A DNA stretch of 64,000 nucleotides from Mucilaginibacter boryungensis (GTDB lineage Bacteria > Bacteroidota > Bacteroidia > Sphingobacteriales > Sphingobacteriaceae), in contig NZ_JADFFM010000002.1 of assembly GCF_015221995.1 (NCBI RefSeq), positions 682,001 to 746,000 on the forward strand, given 5' to 3'. Below, piece after piece: positions 47,801 through 58,481 of this stretch. How positions within the stretch are numbered: position 1 is the first letter of the stretch; every line of letters begins with the position of its first letter. Below the pieces are notes generated by a model. That model did not search any database. It worked only from the letters and a program-made list of their open reading frames with translations, and was not told the DNA's origin. The translations under genes were made by a program, and so were the position numbers.

Positions 47801-49178
47801 CTTTACCTTCAACCAGTTTCGGCTGGAACGATTGGATACCCAACCTGTGCAGCGTAGGCGCACGGTTTAATAATATCGGGTGCCCTTTTAATACATTTTC
47901 CAAAATGTCCCAAACTAATGGGTCCTTACGGTCAACTATTTTCTTGGCCGATTTTACTGTTTTAACCACACCACGCTCAATCATTTTGCGGATGATAAAT
48001 GGTTTAAACAACTCGGCAGCCATATCTTTCGGCAAACCGCACTCGTGCAGTTTAAGGTTAGGGCCTACAACAATTACCGAACGTGCCGAATAATCCACAC
48101 GTTTACCCAGTAAGTTTTGACGGAAACGGCCTTGCTTACCTTTCAGGATGTCTGAAAGCGATTTCAATGCACGGTTACCTTCAGTTTTTACAGCGTTAAC
48201 TTTACGTGAATTATCGAATAACGAATCCACAGCTTCCTGCAGCATACGTTTTTCGTTACGTAAAATTACTTCCGGTGCTTTAATCTCTATCAAACGTTTT
48301 AAACGGTTGTTACGGATAATTACACGGCGGTAAAGGTCGTTCAAATCTGAAGTAGCGAAACGGCCACCTTCCAGTGGTACTAACGGACGTAATTCAGGAG
48401 GTATAACCGGAACGATCTTAACGATCATCCACTCAGGGTTATTCTCGATACGTGTTTTAGCATCACGGAAAGCTTCAACAACCTGCAGGCGTTTTAACGC
48501 CTCGTTTTTACGTTGCTGAGAGGTTTCGTTTGCAGCCTGGTGGCGCAAATCGTATGATAACTGGTCAAGGTCAAGGCGTTTCAGCAATTCTTCTAATGCT
48601 TCGGCACCCATTTTGGCCACAAATTTTTGCGGGTCCTTATCGTCCAGGTATTGGTTTTCTTTTGGCAGGGTATCCAATACGTCCAGGTATTCTTCCTCAG
48701 TAAGGAAATCCATAGCGTTGATACCGTCAGCCTCTTTAACACCGGCTTGTATTACTACATAACGCTCGTAGTAAATAATAAGGTCAAGCTTTTTGGTTGG
48801 TAAACCTAAAAGGTAACCTATTTTATTTGGCAACGAACGGAAATACCAGATATGCGCAACAGGCACCACCAAGTTGATGTGGCCCATACGCTCGCGACGT
48901 ACTTTCTTCTCGGTTACTTCAACACCGCAACGGTCGCACACGATACCCTTGTAACGGATACGTTTGTACTTACCGCAATGGCACTCGTAGTCTTTTACCG
49001 GACCGAATATACGCTCGCAAAATAAACCATCACGCTCGGGCTTGTAGGTCCGGTAGTTAATGGTTTCTGGTTTTAAAACCTCACCGCTTGAACGCTCAAG
49101 GATAGACTCCGGAGAGGCTAAACTGATAGTAATGGTGGTGAAATTACTTTTTATTTTATTATCCTTTTTGTAAGACAT
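44889..49178 (-). CDS. rpoC: DNA-directed RNA polymerase subunit beta'
   Basis: This 1429-residue catalytic subunit has the N-terminal zinc site with Cys66, Cys68, Cys81 and Cys84 ([20 protein letters not shown]), the active-site NADFDGDQM loop that binds the catalytic magnesium, the [17 protein letters not shown] bridge region, and a second zinc site with [19 protein letters not shown]. The trigger-loop region [22 protein letters not shown] is complete. It is the last gene of the superoperon, 99 bases after rpoB, and a terminator follows. Confidence 0.98.
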   Translation of the reverse strand: MSYKKDNKIKSNFTTITISLASPESILERSSGEVLKPETINYRTYKPERDGLFCERIFGPVKDYECHCGKYKRIRYKGIVCDRCGVEVTEKKVRRERMGHINLVVPVAHIWYFRSLPNKIGYLLGLPTKKLDLIIYYERYVVIQAGVKEADGINAMDFLTEEEYLDVLDTLPKENQYLDDKDPQKFVAKMGAEALEELLKRLDLDQLSYDLRHQAANETSQQRKNEALKRLQVVEAFRDAKTRIENNPEWMIVKIVPVIPPELRPLVPLEGGRFATSDLNDLYRRVIIRNNRLKRLIEIKAPEVILRNEKRMLQEAVDSLFDNSRKVNAVKTEGNRALKSLSDILKGKQGRFRQNLLGKRVDYSARSVIVVGPNLKLHECGLPKDMAAELFKPFIIRKMIERGVVKTVKSAKKIVDRKDPLVWDILENVLKGHPILLNRAPTLHRLGIQSFQPKLVEGKAIQLHPLTCTAFNADFDGDQMAVHVPLGNAAILEAQILMLASHNILNPANGTPITVPSQDMVLGLYYITKGRKTDATRVVKGENLSFYSAEEVIIAYNEKKLDLHAFIKVKANVKEKDGSIVNKLIETTVGRVLFNQHVPEEVGYINELLTKKSLRDIIGEVVKNTGMARAAQFLDDIKELGFKMAFQGGLSFNLKDINIPAQKVTLIEQASKEVEEVMNNYNMGFITNNERYNQIIDIWTRINNRLTANVMEILSTDNQGFNSVYMMLDSGARGSKEQIRQLAGMRGLMAKPQKSGSGGEIIENPILSNFKEGLSVLEYFISTHGARKGLADTALKTADAGYLTRRLHDVAQDMIVGETDCGTLRGIFTTALKDNEDIVEPLYDRILGRTSLHDVHDPITGELLVNAGEDITEEIAKNIENSPLEGIEIRSVLTCESKRGVCALCYGRNLASGKRVQRGEAVGVIAAQSIGEPGTQLTLRTFHVGGTASNIAAESQINAKYDGIIEFENVRTVEFETAEDGKVEVVLGRSGEFRIVEEGTNKVIVTNNIPYGAYLYVKDGSKIKRGDKICSWDPYNAVIISEFAGVAQFDAVLEGITFREESDEQTGHREKVIIDTRDKTKNPVIQITDNKGNLIKGYNIPVGAHIAVDENEKVQTGQVIAKIPRSTGKTRDITGGLPRVTELFEARNPSNPAVVTEIDGVVTLGGVKRGNREMTIESRDGQVKKYLVPLSKHILVQDNDFVKAGMPLSDGSISPADILAIKGPAAVQEYLVNGIQEVYRLQGVKINDKHFEVIVHQMMQKVSIEDPGDTRFLEREAVDGWDFMMENDEIFDKKVVVEPGDSTSLKQGQIVSLRKLRDENSMLKRKDMKLVEVRDAIPATSSPILQGITRASLGTKSFISAASFQETTKVLNEAAIAGKKDNMLGLKENVIVGHLIPSGTGLRVYDNIRVGSQEEFDRLMASKTEEVEA

Positions 49179-49234
49179 AGTCTCCTTTTGTTTTAATTAT
49201 TGAAGGACTGAATTGCGAATTATTGAATGTTATA

Positions 49235-49265
49235 TGAGGGATTGAATCAATAACTCAATCCCTCA
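49235..49265 (-). other. Hairpin in the rpoB-rpoC gap
   Basis: TGAGGGATTGA (49235-49245) pairs perfectly over 11 bases with TCAATCCCTCA (49255-49265) around a 9-base loop. No T-run follows, so it is not a standard terminator; it could be an RNase processing or stabilising site, or part of an intergenic repeat. It lies 13 bases beyond the rpoB stop. Confidence 0.55.
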
Positions 49266-49277
49266 CTAATCAATAAT

Positions 49278-52200
49278 TTATTCTAAAGTGATATCCAAAC
49301 CTAAGCCTCTTAATTCGTGAACCAATACGTTGAATGATTCAGGAACTGAAGGTGTTGGCAGGTTTTCACCCTTAACAATAGCTTCGTATGTTTTGGCACG
49401 GCCAATAACGTCGTCAGATTTCACAGTTAAGATCTCCTGCAGGATGTTAGCTGCACCAAATGCCTCTAACGCCCAAACTTCCATCTCACCAAAACGCTGA
49501 CCACCAAACTGTGCCTTACCACCCAATGGCTGTTGTGTGATAAGCGAGTACGGACCGATTGAACGGGCGTGCATCTTATCATCAACCATGTGGCCCAGTT
49601 TCAACATATAGATAATACCTACAGTAGTTTGCTGATCGAAACGCTCACCGGTTAAACCGTTGTATAAGTAAGTACGGCCCGACTCTGGTACGCCTGCTTT
49701 AGCAATCCACTCCTCTACTTGTTCGTGCGTAGCACCATCAAAAATAGGAGTAGCGAATTTAACGCCCAGTTCTTTACCAGCCCAGCCTAATACGGTTTCG
49801 TAGATCTGTCCAAGGTTCATACGCGAAGGTACACCCAGCGGGTTCAACACAATATCAACCGGTGTACCGTCTTCCAGGAATGGCATATCCTCATCGCGAA
49901 CGATGCGGGCAACAATACCTTTGTTACCGTGGCGGCCGGCCATTTTATCACCTACTTTAAGCTTACGCTTTTTAGCAATGTAAACCTTAGCCATTTGTAC
50001 AATACCCGATGGCAGCTCATCACCTACGCTGATAGCGAACTTATCACGACGGTAAGCACCCAGTTCCTCGTTCAGCTTAATATTGAAGTTGTGCAGCAGG
50101 GTTTTTATCTGATCGTTTTTATCCTCGTCAGTTGTCCACTTGGTTGGGTTAATGTTTTCATAAGGTAATTCAACCAAAATCTTTTGGGTGAATTTAACAC
50201 CTTTAGCCACCAACAATTCTTTGTACACGTTAAACACACCTTGCGATGTTTTGCCGTTAACAATTTCGAACAGTTTTTCAACCAGTGTATTTTTCAGTTC
50301 TTTAACTGCTTTGTCGTGTTTGGTATCCAGTTTCTCGATCAATGCCTTTTCTTCAGCTTTTGAAGTCTTTTTAGCACGGCTGAATAACTTGGTATCAATA
50401 ACTACACCGGCAATTGAAGGAGGAGTTTTTAAAGACGCATCTTTAACATCGCCTGCTTTATCACCAAATATGGCACGTAACAGTTTTTCTTCCGGTGAAG
50501 GATCTGATTCACCTTTTGGAGTGATCTTACCTATCAGGATATCACCTTCTTTAACCTCGGCACCTACACGGATGATACCGTCTTCGTCAAGGTCTTTAGT
50601 AGCTTCTTCTGATACGTTAGGGATATCCGGTGTCAATTCCTCTTCACCACGTTTAGTATCACGCACTTCAAGTTCAAATTCCTCGATGTGCAACGATGTA
50701 AATATATCCTGCGATACAACCCGCTCAGAAATTACAATCGCATCCTCAAAGTTATAACCTTGCCAAGGCATAAATGCCACTTTAAGGTTACGGCCTAAGG
50801 CCAATTCGCCATCCTGTGTTGCATAACCTTCGCAAAGCACTTGTCCTTTTTCAACTTTCTGGCCTTTTTTAACAATAGGCTTCAGGTTCATGGTAGTACT
50901 TTGGTTGGTTTTCTTAAACTTGGTCAGCTGGTATGTTTTGGTGTCGCCATCAAATGATACCAATCTGTCCATATCGTTACGGATATAACGGATCTTTATC
51001 TCGTTAGCATCAACATACTCAACCACACCATCACCTTCAGCGTTTATCAGTGTGCGCGAATCCTTAGCCACACGGCCTTCCAGCCCTGTACCTACAATTG
51101 GCGCTTCCGGACGCAATAATGGCACGGCCTGGCGTTGCATGTTCGATCCCATCAGGGCACGGTTAGCATCATCATGTTCCAGGAACGGAATTAACGAGGC
51201 CGCGATAGAAGTGATCTGGTTTGGTGCAACGTCCATGTAATCCAGTTTCTCCGGTTCAATTACCGGGAAGTCACCTTCATAACGTGCTTTTACGCGTGGG
51301 TTTTCAAATACACCTTTATCATCATAGTAAGCATTAGCCTGACCGATGGTTTTGCCATCTTCATCCTCTGCCGACAGATAAATTACTTCTTCTTCAACTT
51401 TAACTTTACCTTCAACCACACGCTTGTACGGGGTTTCGATGAAACCTAAGTTGTTGATCTTCGCGTGAACGCAAAGAGAGGAGATCAAACCAATGTTCGG
51501 TCCTTCCGGTGTTTCAATGGTACATAACCTACCGTAGTGGGTGTAGTGTACGTCACGAACCTCGAAACCGGCACGCTCACGCGACAGACCACCTGGCCCT
51601 AAGGCTGACAGACGACGCTTGTGCGTGATCTCTGCCAGTGGGTTGGTTTGGTCCATGAACTGAGACAACTGGTTGGTACCGAAGAACGAGTTGATAACCG
51701 ATGATAATGTACGCGCGTTGATCAGGTCGGTTGGTGTAAACACCTCGTTGTCACGGATGTTCATACGCTCGCGGATGGTACGTGCCATACGCGCTAAACC
51801 TACACCAAACTGTGCATATAACTGCTCGCCAACCGTACGTACACGACGGTTTGACAAGTGATCGATATCATCCACCTCGGCTTTAGAGTTGATCAACTTG
51901 ATCAGGTATTTAACAATGGCAATAATATCCTGCTTTGTTAATACTTTGATATCGTTTGATGTCTCCATCTTCAGCTTACGGTTAATGCGGTAGCGGCCCA
52001 CATCACCCAGGTCATATCTTTTATCCGAGAAGAATAAACGATCGATGATACCACGTGCAGTTTCCTCATCAGGTGGTTCAGCGTTACGTAGCTGGCGGTA
52101 GATATGCTCAACCGCTTCTTTCTCAGAGTTTGAAGTATCCTTTTGTAAGGTATTATATATAATAGTATAATCACCGCTGGTTGATGAGTCTTCCTTGTTC

Positions 52201-53081
52201 AGGATAACTGTTTTCACGCCAGCGTCGATGATCATATCAATGTGATCGTCTTCAAGTACGGTTTCACGCTCCAGGATGATCTCGTTACGGTCGATAGAAA
52301 CAACCTCACCGGTATCTTCATCCACAAAGTCTTCCACCCATTTTTTCAATACCCTTGCAGCAAGCTTACGGCCAATAAATTTCTTTAAGCCACTTTTGCT
52401 AACTTTCACCTCGTCGGCCAGTTCAAACAATTCAAGGATATCTTTATCCGAATCGTAACCAATGGCACGTAATAACGTGGTAACAGGGAATTTCTTTTTA
52501 CGGTCAATGTAAGCATACATTACGTTGTTAACGTCTGTAGCAAACTCGATCCATGAACCCTTGAACGGGATAACACGGGCCGAATACAATTTTGTACCGT
52601 TAGTGTGACGGCTTTGGCCAAAGAATACGCCTGGCGAACGGTGCAATTGCGATACAATTACACGCTCGGCGCCATTGATAACAAAAGTACCTTTAGGTGT
52701 CATGTATGGGATAGTTCCCAGGTACACGTCCTGTACAATTGTTTCAAAATCCTCGTGCTCCTCATCATTACATGATAGGCGCAACTTGGCTTTTAAAGGC
52801 ACACTGTAAGTTAGGCCGCGCTCAATACACTCTTGTATATCGTAACGTGGCGGATCAATAAAATAGTCAAGAAACTCTAAAACGAAGATGTTTCTTGAAT
52901 CGGAAATCGGAAAGTTTTCAGCAAACACTTTAAACAACCCTTCTTTATAACGGTTGTCTGAAGTAGTTTCCAGTTGGAAAAATTCCCTGAAAGATTGCAA
53001 CTGCACATCCAGAAAGTCAGGGTAATCAATTACGTGCCTGCTGGTTGCAAAGTTTACTCTTTGATTATTTTTGTTTGCCAA
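49278..53081 (-). CDS. rpoB: DNA-directed RNA polymerase subunit beta
   Basis: This 1267-residue subunit has conserved blocks in order: [14 protein letters not shown], the rifampicin-binding region [16 protein letters not shown] with [12 protein letters not shown] (residues at the main resistance sites look wild-type), the [21 protein letters not shown] block, [18 protein letters not shown], and [13 protein letters not shown] near the active centre. The start is a TTG at 53081: the frame has a stop five codons upstream, and the next Met lies far inside conserved sequence. Upstream is the hairpin between rplL and rpoB. Confidence 0.98.
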   Translation of the reverse strand: MANKNNQRVNFATSRHVIDYPDFLDVQLQSFREFFQLETTSDNRYKEGLFKVFAENFPISDSRNIFVLEFLDYFIDPPRYDIQECIERGLTYSVPLKAKLRLSCNDEEHEDFETIVQDVYLGTIPYMTPKGTFVINGAERVIVSQLHRSPGVFFGQSRHTNGTKLYSARVIPFKGSWIEFATDVNNVMYAYIDRKKKFPVTTLLRAIGYDSDKDILELFELADEVKVSKSGLKKFIGRKLAARVLKKWVEDFVDEDTGEVVSIDRNEIILERETVLEDDHIDMIIDAGVKTVILNKEDSSTSGDYTIIYNTLQKDTSNSEKEAVEHIYRQLRNAEPPDEETARGIIDRLFFSDKRYDLGDVGRYRINRKLKMETSNDIKVLTKQDIIAIVKYLIKLINSKAEVDDIDHLSNRRVRTVGEQLYAQFGVGLARMARTIRERMNIRDNEVFTPTDLINARTLSSVINSFFGTNQLSQFMDQTNPLAEITHKRRLSALGPGGLSRERAGFEVRDVHYTHYGRLCTIETPEGPNIGLISSLCVHAKINNLGFIETPYKRVVEGKVKVEEEVIYLSAEDEDGKTIGQANAYYDDKGVFENPRVKARYEGDFPVIEPEKLDYMDVAPNQITSIAASLIPFLEHDDANRALMGSNMQRQAVPLLRPEAPIVGTGLEGRVAKDSRTLINAEGDGVVEYVDANEIKIRYIRNDMDRLVSFDGDTKTYQLTKFKKTNQSTTMNLKPIVKKGQKVEKGQVLCEGYATQDGELALGRNLKVAFMPWQGYNFEDAIVISERVVSQDIFTSLHIEEFELEVRDTKRGEEELTPDIPNVSEEATKDLDEDGIIRVGAEVKEGDILIGKITPKGESDPSPEEKLLRAIFGDKAGDVKDASLKTPPSIAGVVIDTKLFSRAKKTSKAEEKALIEKLDTKHDKAVKELKNTLVEKLFEIVNGKTSQGVFNVYKELLVAKGVKFTQKILVELPYENINPTKWTTDEDKNDQIKTLLHNFNIKLNEELGAYRRDKFAISVGDELPSGIVQMAKVYIAKKRKLKVGDKMAGRHGNKGIVARIVRDEDMPFLEDGTPVDIVLNPLGVPSRMNLGQIYETVLGWAGKELGVKFATPIFDGATHEQVEEWIAKAGVPESGRTYLYNGLTGERFDQQTTVGIIYMLKLGHMVDDKMHARSIGPYSLITQQPLGGKAQFGGQRFGEMEVWALEAFGAANILQEILTVKSDDVIGRAKTYEAIVKGENLPTPSVPESFNVLVHELRGLGLDITLE

Positions 53082-53173
53082 GGGACTATAGTTTTAATTT
53101 TATAAACTTCTACTTGTTTGATTAAAGTTTTTCCTGAACTTCAAACAAAAATGGGTACAATATAAATAGCAAT

Positions 53174-53202
53174 AGACCCCGACCAAAACAAGGTCGGAGT
53201 CT
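53174..53202 (-). terminator. Attenuator-like hairpin between rplL and rpoB
   Basis: On the minus strand, AGACTCCGACC pairs with GGTCGGGGTCT (one T-G pair) around a seven-base loop; no strong T-run follows. Its place 29 bases after the rplL stop matches the partial terminator known between rplL and rpoB in E. coli, which lowers rpoBC relative to ribosomal protein expression. Confidence 0.55.
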
Positions 53203-53230
53203 TTATGCTTTTAGGTGCTATTGGGCTAAA

Positions 53231-53611
53231 TTACTTAACCTCAACTACAGCTCCTGCTTCTTCTAATTGTTTTTTCAAGCTTTCTGCTTCTTCTTTAGAA
53301 ACACCAGCTTTCAATTCTTTAGGTGCGCCGTCAACTAAGTCTTTAGCCTCTTTCAAGCCTAAGCCTGTTAAGTCTTTAACAAGTTTAACTACTGCTAACT
53401 TCTGACCACCTGCTTCTTTCAGGATCACGTCAAATGAAGTTTTTTCTTCAGCAGCAGCAGGTGCATCGCCACCAGCAGCAGGTGCAGCAACAGCTACAGC
53501 CGCAGCAGCAGGCTCAATACCATACTCGTCTTTTAAGATTTGAGCTAATTCGTTAACTTCTTTTACTGTCAAGTTTACTAATTGATCAGCAAACGCTTTT
53601 AAATCCGCCAT
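53231..53611 (-). CDS. rplL: 50S ribosomal protein L7/L12
   Basis: This 126-residue stalk protein has the N-terminal dimerisation helices [25 protein letters not shown], a flexible Ala/Gly/Pro hinge (about residues 36-55), and the C-terminal domain that contacts translation factors: [17 protein letters not shown], the [17 protein letters not shown] helix, and [18 protein letters not shown]. The length is normal. It follows rplJ by 61 bases. Confidence 0.97.
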   Translation of the reverse strand: MADLKAFADQLVNLTVKEVNELAQILKDEYGIEPAAAAVAVAAPAAGGDAPAAAEEKTSFDVILKEAGGQKLAVVKLVKDLTGLGLKEAKDLVDGAPKELKAGVSKEEAESLKKQLEEAGAVVEVK

Positions 53612-53672
53612 TTTATTTAAATTTTTACTTTAATGCTTTTGTTTTAAATCCGAACTTTAATTAGGTGTCCGA

Positions 53673-54194
53673 TTAACCTCTTTCTTGTAATGTTTTAACA
53701 ATACCTGCAAGTTTGCCACCGCTTGATTGAAGCGCTGATATAACGTTTTTAGCAGGTGATTGCAGTAATCCGATGATCTCGCCAACCAGTTCCTCTTTCG
53801 ATTTCAGGTTAGTTAACACATCCAGCTGGTTATCGCCAATGAAAACTGCCGAGTCGATATATGCGGCTTTAATAACCGGTTTTTCGCTACCAGCTTTCCT
53901 CAGTTGTTTAATCAGCTTTGCCGGGGCAGTTGCCGATTTTGAGAAAAGGATAGTTGATGAACCTTTAAGCACGTCATAAATCTGACCGTAATCGCCACCT
54001 GTAGCTTGCATAGCTTTTTCAATTAAGCTGTTTTTTGCTACCTGGATAGTGATATCGCTTTCAAAGCATTTACGGCGGATGTTGTTAATTTTAGCAACCG
54101 TAAGGTTTGAAGTATCGGTAATATAAAAATTACCATATTCCTTCATCTGTTCAGTAAGGGCAAGAACAAGTTCGTGTTTTTCTTCTTTATTCAT
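53673..54194 (-). CDS. rplJ: 50S ribosomal protein L10
   Basis: This 173-residue rRNA- and L7/L12-binding stalk base protein has the N-terminal part with NFYITDTSNLTVAKINNIRRKCFES, the VAKNSLIEKAM segment, and the C-terminal helix GKLAGIVKTLQERG that binds L12 dimers. Only 2 bases separate it from rplA, so the L10 autoregulatory leader known in other bacteria would have to lie inside the rplA coding region, if it exists. Confidence 0.96.
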   Translation of the reverse strand: MNKEEKHELVLALTEQMKEYGNFYITDTSNLTVAKINNIRRKCFESDITIQVAKNSLIEKAMQATGGDYGQIYDVLKGSSTILFSKSATAPAKLIKQLRKAGSEKPVIKAAYIDSAVFIGDNQLDVLTNLKSKEELVGEIIGLLQSPAKNVISALQSSGGKLAGIVKTLQERG

Positions 54195-54196
54195 GA

Positions 54197-54895
54197 TTAG
54201 ATCCCCGCTACTGTTTTAGTTTCAACCTGGATGCCCGGAGACATGGTTGAAGAAATATGGATACTTTTAAAATATGTTCCTTTAGCTGCTGAAGGTTTTA
54301 ATTTTGAAATTACTTGTAGAACTTCTAAAGCGTTTTCATAAATTTTATCAGCAGGGAAAGATACTTTTCCTATTGAAGCATGGATGATACCGGTTTTATC
54401 AACCTTGAAATCGATTTTACCGCCTTTTACATCGGTTACAGCCTTCCCAACATCTGGGGTTACTGTGCCCGATTTAGGGTTAGGCATAAGGTTACGCGGG
54501 CCTAAAATACGACCCAAACGACCAACCTTGGCCATAACACTTGGCATAGTGATGATAATATCAACGTCAGTCCATCCGCCTTCAATTTTGGCAATGTAAT
54601 CATCCAAACCTACGTAATCTGCACCTGCGTCTTTAGCTTCTTGTTCCTTTTCAGGCGTACAAAGCACCAGAACACGTACAGTTTTACCGGTTCCATGAGG
54701 TAATGTTGCAATACCACGTACCATTTGATTGGCTTTACGCGGATCAACACCTAAACGAACATCAATATCTACCGATGAATCGAACTTAGTGTTGGTGATA
54801 TCCTTTACCAGGCTTGTTGCATCCTGCAATGAATATGCTTTATTAGCCTCAATTTTGGAGAGTGCCACTTTTTGATTTTTTGTTAATCTTGCCAC
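54197..54895 (-). CDS. rplA: 50S ribosomal protein L1
   Basis: This 232-residue protein of the L1 stalk also represses its own operon in many bacteria. Family blocks are [60 protein letters not shown] and [21 protein letters not shown]. It follows rplK after a 102-base gap that holds short tandem repeats, longer than the usual few bases for this gene pair. Confidence 0.97.
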   Translation of the reverse strand: MARLTKNQKVALSKIEANKAYSLQDATSLVKDITNTKFDSSVDIDVRLGVDPRKANQMVRGIATLPHGTGKTVRVLVLCTPEKEQEAKDAGADYVGLDDYIAKIEGGWTDVDIIITMPSVMAKVGRLGRILGPRNLMPNPKSGTVTPDVGKAVTDVKGGKIDFKVDKTGIIHASIGKVSFPADKIYENALEVLQVISKLKPSAAKGTYFKSIHISSTMSPGIQVETKTVAGI

Positions 54896-54937
54896 TGTCT
54901 TAAACTGATTTGTGTTTGTTAATTAATTCTGACTTGA

Positions 54938-54995
54938 GATTTGAGATATAAGATTTGAGATATAAATCCGAATCAAACATCCGAAACCCGAAATC
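54938..54995. repeat. Tandem GATTTGAGATATAA duplication plus CCGAAATC element between rplK and rplA
   Basis: A 14-base unit (GATTTGAGATATAA) occurs twice in tandem at 54938-54951 and 54952-54965. It is followed by several ATCCGAA/CCGAAATC words ending at 54995, 3 bases before the rplK stop codon. It fills most of the intergenic gap inside the ribosomal operon. Confidence 0.7.
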
Positions 54996-54997
54996 AA

Positions 54998-55438
54998 TTA
55001 GTTCCAGGGAGCCGTACCTGATACGGTTATTCCCATACTGCGAGCAGTACCTGCAACCATTTTCATGGCCGATTCTACTGTAAATGCATTTAAATCAGGC
55101 ATTTTATCTTTGGCAATAGTTTCTACCTGATCCCAGGTTACTTTCGCAACCTTTTTCCGGTTTGGCTCTGCCGACCCGCTTTTTAAACCTGAGGCCTCCA
55201 ATAACTGGATAGCAACAGGAGGGGTTTTAATGATAAAATCGAATGACTTGTCAACATACACAGTAATTAGCACAGGTAACACTTTGCCAGGTTTATCCTG
55301 GGTACGTGCATTAAACTGCTTGCAAAATTCCATAATGTTCACCCCTTTAGCACCCAATGCTGGGCCAATTGGAGGTGATGGGTTTGCAGCGCCGCCTTTT
55401 ACCTGCAGCTTCACCATCGCACCGACTTCTTTTGCCAT
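54998..55438 (-). CDS. rplK: 50S ribosomal protein L11
   Basis: This 146-residue protein binds the GTPase-associated 23S region. The N-terminal domain has [22 protein letters not shown] (start of the thiostrepton-binding proline helix), [14 protein letters not shown] and [15 protein letters not shown]. The C-terminal RNA-binding part ends [18 protein letters not shown]. It is first of the rplKAJL set and lies 171 bases downstream of nusG, a gap with no gene but with CCGAAATC-type repeats. Confidence 0.97.
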   Translation of the reverse strand: MAKEVGAMVKLQVKGGAANPSPPIGPALGAKGVNIMEFCKQFNARTQDKPGKVLPVLITVYVDKSFDFIIKTPPVAIQLLEASGLKSGSAEPNRKKVAKVTWDQVETIAKDKMPDLNAFTVESAMKMVAGTARSMGITVSGTAPWN

Positions 55439-55501
55439 TTTACTTTAATTATTTAATACTCAATGTTAGTAGTGGAAGCTATGTAACATTTATCTTTTGA
55501 T

Positions 55502-55600
55502 GTCGGATTTTGGATTCAATTTCTGATCATCCTGCTATCGTCTATCTATATTTTAATATTCTAAATTCAAAAAATCCGAAATCGTAATTCCGAACTCTGA
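55502..55600. repeat. CCGAAATC-type intergenic repeats between nusG and rplK
   Basis: Words such as TCGGATTTTGGATTC (about 55503-55517), ATCCGAAATCG (CCGAAATC at 55576-55583) and TTCCGAACTC recur in an AT-rich background. They are the same word family as found after gyrB, between rplK and rplA, and beside the tRNA cluster. Confidence 0.55.
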
Positions 55601-55609
55601 AATAAAGAA

Positions 55610-56152
55610 CTATTCTTTCTCTACCTGCATGTAATTCAATTCAAGCGGCGTACGGCGCCCGAAAATCTTTACCATTACCTTTAGTTTCTTTTTCTCTTCG
55701 TTAACCTCTTCAATTACGCCGCTAAAGCCGTTAAATGGCCCGTCCATTACTTTTACGGCTTCGCCAACATAGTAAGGCACGTTCATGGTTTCGCCTTGCG
55801 CGCTCATCTCATCAACCTTACCCAAAATGCGGTTAACTTCAGCCTGGCGCAACGGGATAGCATTACCTGCTTTATCACCTAAAAAGCCAATTACACTGTT
55901 CACATTCTTTATAATGTGCTCCAGCTCGCCATCTAAGGCCGCTTCCATTAGTACATAGCCCGGGAAAAAATTACGCTCCTTAGCAATCTTTTTACCGTCG
56001 CGCATTTGGTAATATTTTTCGGTAGGTATTAATACCTGTGGTACTAAATGCGATATACCCAAGCGGTTAACTTCGGCATCTATATATTGTTTTACCTTTT
56101 TTTCTTTACCGCTGATGGCGCGTACTACGTACCATTTTAAATTTTCACTCAT
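55610..56152 (-). CDS. nusG: Transcription termination/antitermination protein NusG
   Basis: This 180-residue factor links RNA polymerase to Rho or ribosomes. The NGN domain shows [18 protein letters not shown] and [12 protein letters not shown]; the C-terminal KOW domain has [22 protein letters not shown]. The length is normal for the family. It follows secE by 12 bases on the same strand. Confidence 0.96.
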   Translation of the reverse strand: MSENLKWYVVRAISGKEKKVKQYIDAEVNRLGISHLVPQVLIPTEKYYQMRDGKKIAKERNFFPGYVLMEAALDGELEHIIKNVNSVIGFLGDKAGNAIPLRQAEVNRILGKVDEMSAQGETMNVPYYVGEAVKVMDGPFNGFSGVIEEVNEEKKKLKVMVKIFGRRTPLELNYMQVEKE

Positions 56153-56164
56153 CTTTATTATAAA

Positions 56165-56359
56165 TTAAGCAAGTGAACTATAAAAATGCCTTAACACGTA
56201 GCTGATTACCCAGTCCATACCAAAAATAACCAGGGCAATAATCAAAGCGGCAATTACCACCAGCACCGCACTGTTTTGCAGTTCGCGCCAGGTAGGCCAG
56301 GTTACCTTTTGGGTTAACTCTATGTATGATTCTTTAATGTACTCAACTACTGCAGCCAT
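56165..56359 (-). CDS. secE: Preprotein translocase subunit SecE
   Basis: This 64-residue, short single-span form of SecE has the amphipathic helix YIKESYIELTQKVTWPTWRE, with the conserved TWPTWREL motif, followed by one transmembrane segment (SAVLVVIAALIIALVIFGMDWVIS). It joins SecY and SecG in the membrane channel. It lies 22 bases downstream of tRNA-Trp and just before nusG, as in most bacteria. Confidence 0.95.
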   Translation of the reverse strand: MAAVVEYIKESYIELTQKVTWPTWRELQNSAVLVVIAALIIALVIFGMDWVISYVLRHFYSSLA

Positions 56360-56381
56360 TGTTTATATCTCTTTATAAATG

Positions 56382-56452
56382 CACGGGAACAAGGATTCGA
56401 ACCCTGATCAAAGGTTTTGGAGACCTCTATTCTACCGTTGAACTATTCCCGT
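56382..56452 (-). tRNA. tRNA-Trp (CCA)
   Basis: The 71-base cloverleaf on the minus strand has acceptor ACGGGAA paired with TTCCCGT, discriminator G, anticodon loop CTCCAAA (anticodon CCA) and a TTCGAAT T-loop. It sits between tuf and secE. Confidence 0.95.
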
Positions 56453-56501
56453 TTGTAACCCTAAATCCGTAAACGGACTTATTGTACTTATTTAATATTA
56501 A

Positions 56502-56534
56502 CAAAGTACTTAGGTTAAAAACCTAAGTACTTTG
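56502..56534 (-). terminator. Hairpin after tuf
   Basis: A perfect 15-pair stem, CAAAGTACTTAGGTT and its complement, with a 3-base loop. The following minus-strand sequence is T/A-rich but lacks a clean T-run. It lies 49 bases after the tuf stop and may weaken read-through to tRNA-Trp and secE, or mark an RNA-processing site. Confidence 0.6.
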
Positions 56535-56582
56535 CTTATAAATTAACCTTAACCTTGTTCCCCTTTCGGGGTTAGGGGGTTC

Positions 56583-57770
56583 TTATTTTAAGATTTCAGT
56601 TACCTGACCGGCACCTACTGTGCGACCACCTTCGCGGATAGCGAAACGTAAACCTTTTTCCATCGCGATAGCGTTGATAAGTTTTACGGTGATGGTAACG
56701 TTATCACCAGGCATAACCATCTCGATACCTTCAGCCAAGGTGATTTCACCTGTAACGTCTGTTGTACGGAAATAGAATTGCGGACGGTATTTGTTGAAGA
56801 ATGGAGTATGACGGCCACCTTCTGCTTTTGATAATACGTAAACTTCTGCTTTGAAATCGGTATGCGGGGTTACTGAACCTGGTTTGCAAATAACCATACC
56901 ACGACGGATATCAGTTTTTTCAATACCACGTAACAATAAACCTACGTTGTCACCAGCTTCGCCACGGTCAAGGATCTTACGGAACATCTCAACACCAGTT
57001 ACGGTTGATTTTAAGTTCTCGGCACCCATACCCAGGATATCCACAGGATCGCCAGAGTTGATTACACCACGCTCGATACGGCCAGTTGCAACAGTACCAC
57101 GACCAGTGATCGAGAATACGTCTTCTACCGGCATAAGGAACGGAAGATCTGTCAAACGCGGAGGGATTGGGATGTAGCTATCAACAGCATCCATCAATTC
57201 CATAATTTTTCCAACCCATTTCGGATCAGCATTTAAGCCACCCAAAGCAGAACCCTGGATTACTGGAATATCATCACCTGGGAAATCATAGAATGAAAGT
57301 AGTTCACGGATCTCCATTTCTACTAATTCTAATAATTCCGGATCATCAACCATGTCAACTTTATTCATGAACACAACCAATGAAGGCACACCTACCTGGC
57401 GGGCTAAAAGAATGTGCTCGCGAGTTTGAGGCATTGGACCGTCAGTTGCAGCAACAACGATAATTGCACCATCCATCTGAGCAGCACCTGTAACCATGTT
57501 TTTCACATAATCCGCGTGACCTGGACAGTCAACGTGTGCGTAGTGACGGTTTTTAGTTGAATACTCAACGTGAGCGGTGTTAATGGTAATACCACGCTCT
57601 TTTTCTTCCGGAGCAGAGTCAATAGATTCGAATGAACGAGCTTCTGAAAAACCTGCGTCAGATAACACTTTAGTAATAGCCGCGGTAAGGGTTGTTTTAC
57701 CGTGGTCAACGTGACCGATCGTACCGATGTTTAAGTGCGGCTTACTGCGGTCAAACTTTTCTTTTGCCAT
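56583..57770 (-). CDS. tuf: Elongation factor Tu
   Basis: This 395-residue GTPase brings aminoacyl-tRNA to the ribosome. The P-loop GHVDHGKT is at 19-26; the switch [14 protein letters not shown] and the guanine-binding NKVD motif follow; domains 2 and 3 are complete to the ending [15 protein letters not shown]. It is the only tuf in the window and lies 60 bases downstream of tRNA-Thr(GGT). In the ~50 bases after its stop a GGGGTTAGGGGG-type run resembles a short dispersed repeat. Confidence 0.98.
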   Translation of the reverse strand: MAKEKFDRSKPHLNIGTIGHVDHGKTTLTAAITKVLSDAGFSEARSFESIDSAPEEKERGITINTAHVEYSTKNRHYAHVDCPGHADYVKNMVTGAAQMDGAIIVVAATDGPMPQTREHILLARQVGVPSLVVFMNKVDMVDDPELLELVEMEIRELLSFYDFPGDDIPVIQGSALGGLNADPKWVGKIMELMDAVDSYIPIPPRLTDLPFLMPVEDVFSITGRGTVATGRIERGVINSGDPVDILGMGAENLKSTVTGVEMFRKILDRGEAGDNVGLLLRGIEKTDIRRGMVICKPGSVTPHTDFKAEVYVLSKAEGGRHTPFFNKYRPQFYFRTTDVTGEITLAEGIEMVMPGDNVTITVKLINAIAMEKGLRFAIREGGRTVGAGQVTEILK

Positions 57771-57830
57771 GATTTATTATTGTTTGTAGGTTAATTTATA
57801 TTCTTAATTATTATTACGTTTTTAACGTTG

Positions 57831-57902
<72 letters not shown>

Positions 57903-57911
57903 TTATTTTTT

Positions 57912-58013
57912 GATTTCGGATTTCGGATTTGCGATTTCGGGTTTTTAAATCCTGCCATCCACACATCCATTCCTCTATCCTTTTTCTAAGTCCGAAATCG
58001 AAAATCCGAAATC
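57912..58013. repeat. Inverted array of GATTTCGG/CCGAAATC words
   Basis: GATTTCGG occurs at 57912, 57919 and 57933, and its complement CCGAAATC at 57992 and 58006. The two halves could pair into an imperfect stem of the whole gap between tRNA-Thr and tRNA-Gly. No gene is present; a long minus-strand reading here crosses tRNAs and is not real. Confidence 0.7.
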
Positions 58014-58027
58014 CGACATTAGCAATG

Positions 58028-58100
58028 AGCGGAAGACGAGGTTCGAACTCGCGACCTATAGCTTGGAAGGCTATCGCTCTACCAACTGAGCTACTTCCGC
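58028..58100 (-). tRNA. tRNA-Gly (TCC)
   Basis: The 73-base cloverleaf has acceptor GCGGAAG with CTTCCGC, anticodon loop CTTCCAA (anticodon TCC), T-loop TTCGAAC and discriminator T. Confidence 0.95.
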
Positions 58101-58177
58101 AAAGTAGTTTACAGTTATGAGTAATAAGCTTCCAGTTAAAAACTGTAGACTCAGAACTCAAAACTGCCAACTTAAAG

Positions 58178-58258
58178 TGGGGGGAGAAGGATTCGAACCT
58201 TCGTAGCCGAAGCAACGGATTTACAGTCCGTCCCATTTGACCGCTCTGGTATCCCCCC
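58178..58258 (-). tRNA. tRNA-Tyr (GTA)
   Basis: The 81-base class II tRNA has acceptor GGGGGGA with TCCCCCC, anticodon loop CTGTAAA (anticodon GTA), a long variable arm and discriminator A. Confidence 0.95.
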
Positions 58259-58334
58259 AGAGTTTATCCCGAAAGCCGAAATGTCAAATTCGAAATAATT
58301 TCGCATTTAAAACCCGTACTTCGAATTTAAACAG

Positions 58335-58407
58335 AGCCTCCTATCGGGATCGAACCAATGACCTACTGATTACAAGTCAGTCGCTCTACCAGCTGAGCTA
58401 AGGAGGC
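58335..58407 (-). tRNA. tRNA-Thr (TGT)
   Basis: The 73-base cloverleaf has acceptor GCCTCCT with AGGAGGC, anticodon loop CTTGTAA (anticodon TGT), T-loop TTCGATC and discriminator T. It is the first gene of the tRNA-tuf transcript. Confidence 0.95.
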
Positions 58408-58481
58408 ATAAACTTTTCTTTTTAAAGAACCACCCCTTCTTATTGTGCCAACCTTAATTAACACCCTTCCGAAAGGGACTG

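Noticed and set aside
50188..50757. Plus-strand 189-codon reading opposite rpoB
   Set aside because: It is antisense to conserved rpoB sequence, Ser-rich in the manner of reverse-strand shadows, and has no known domain.
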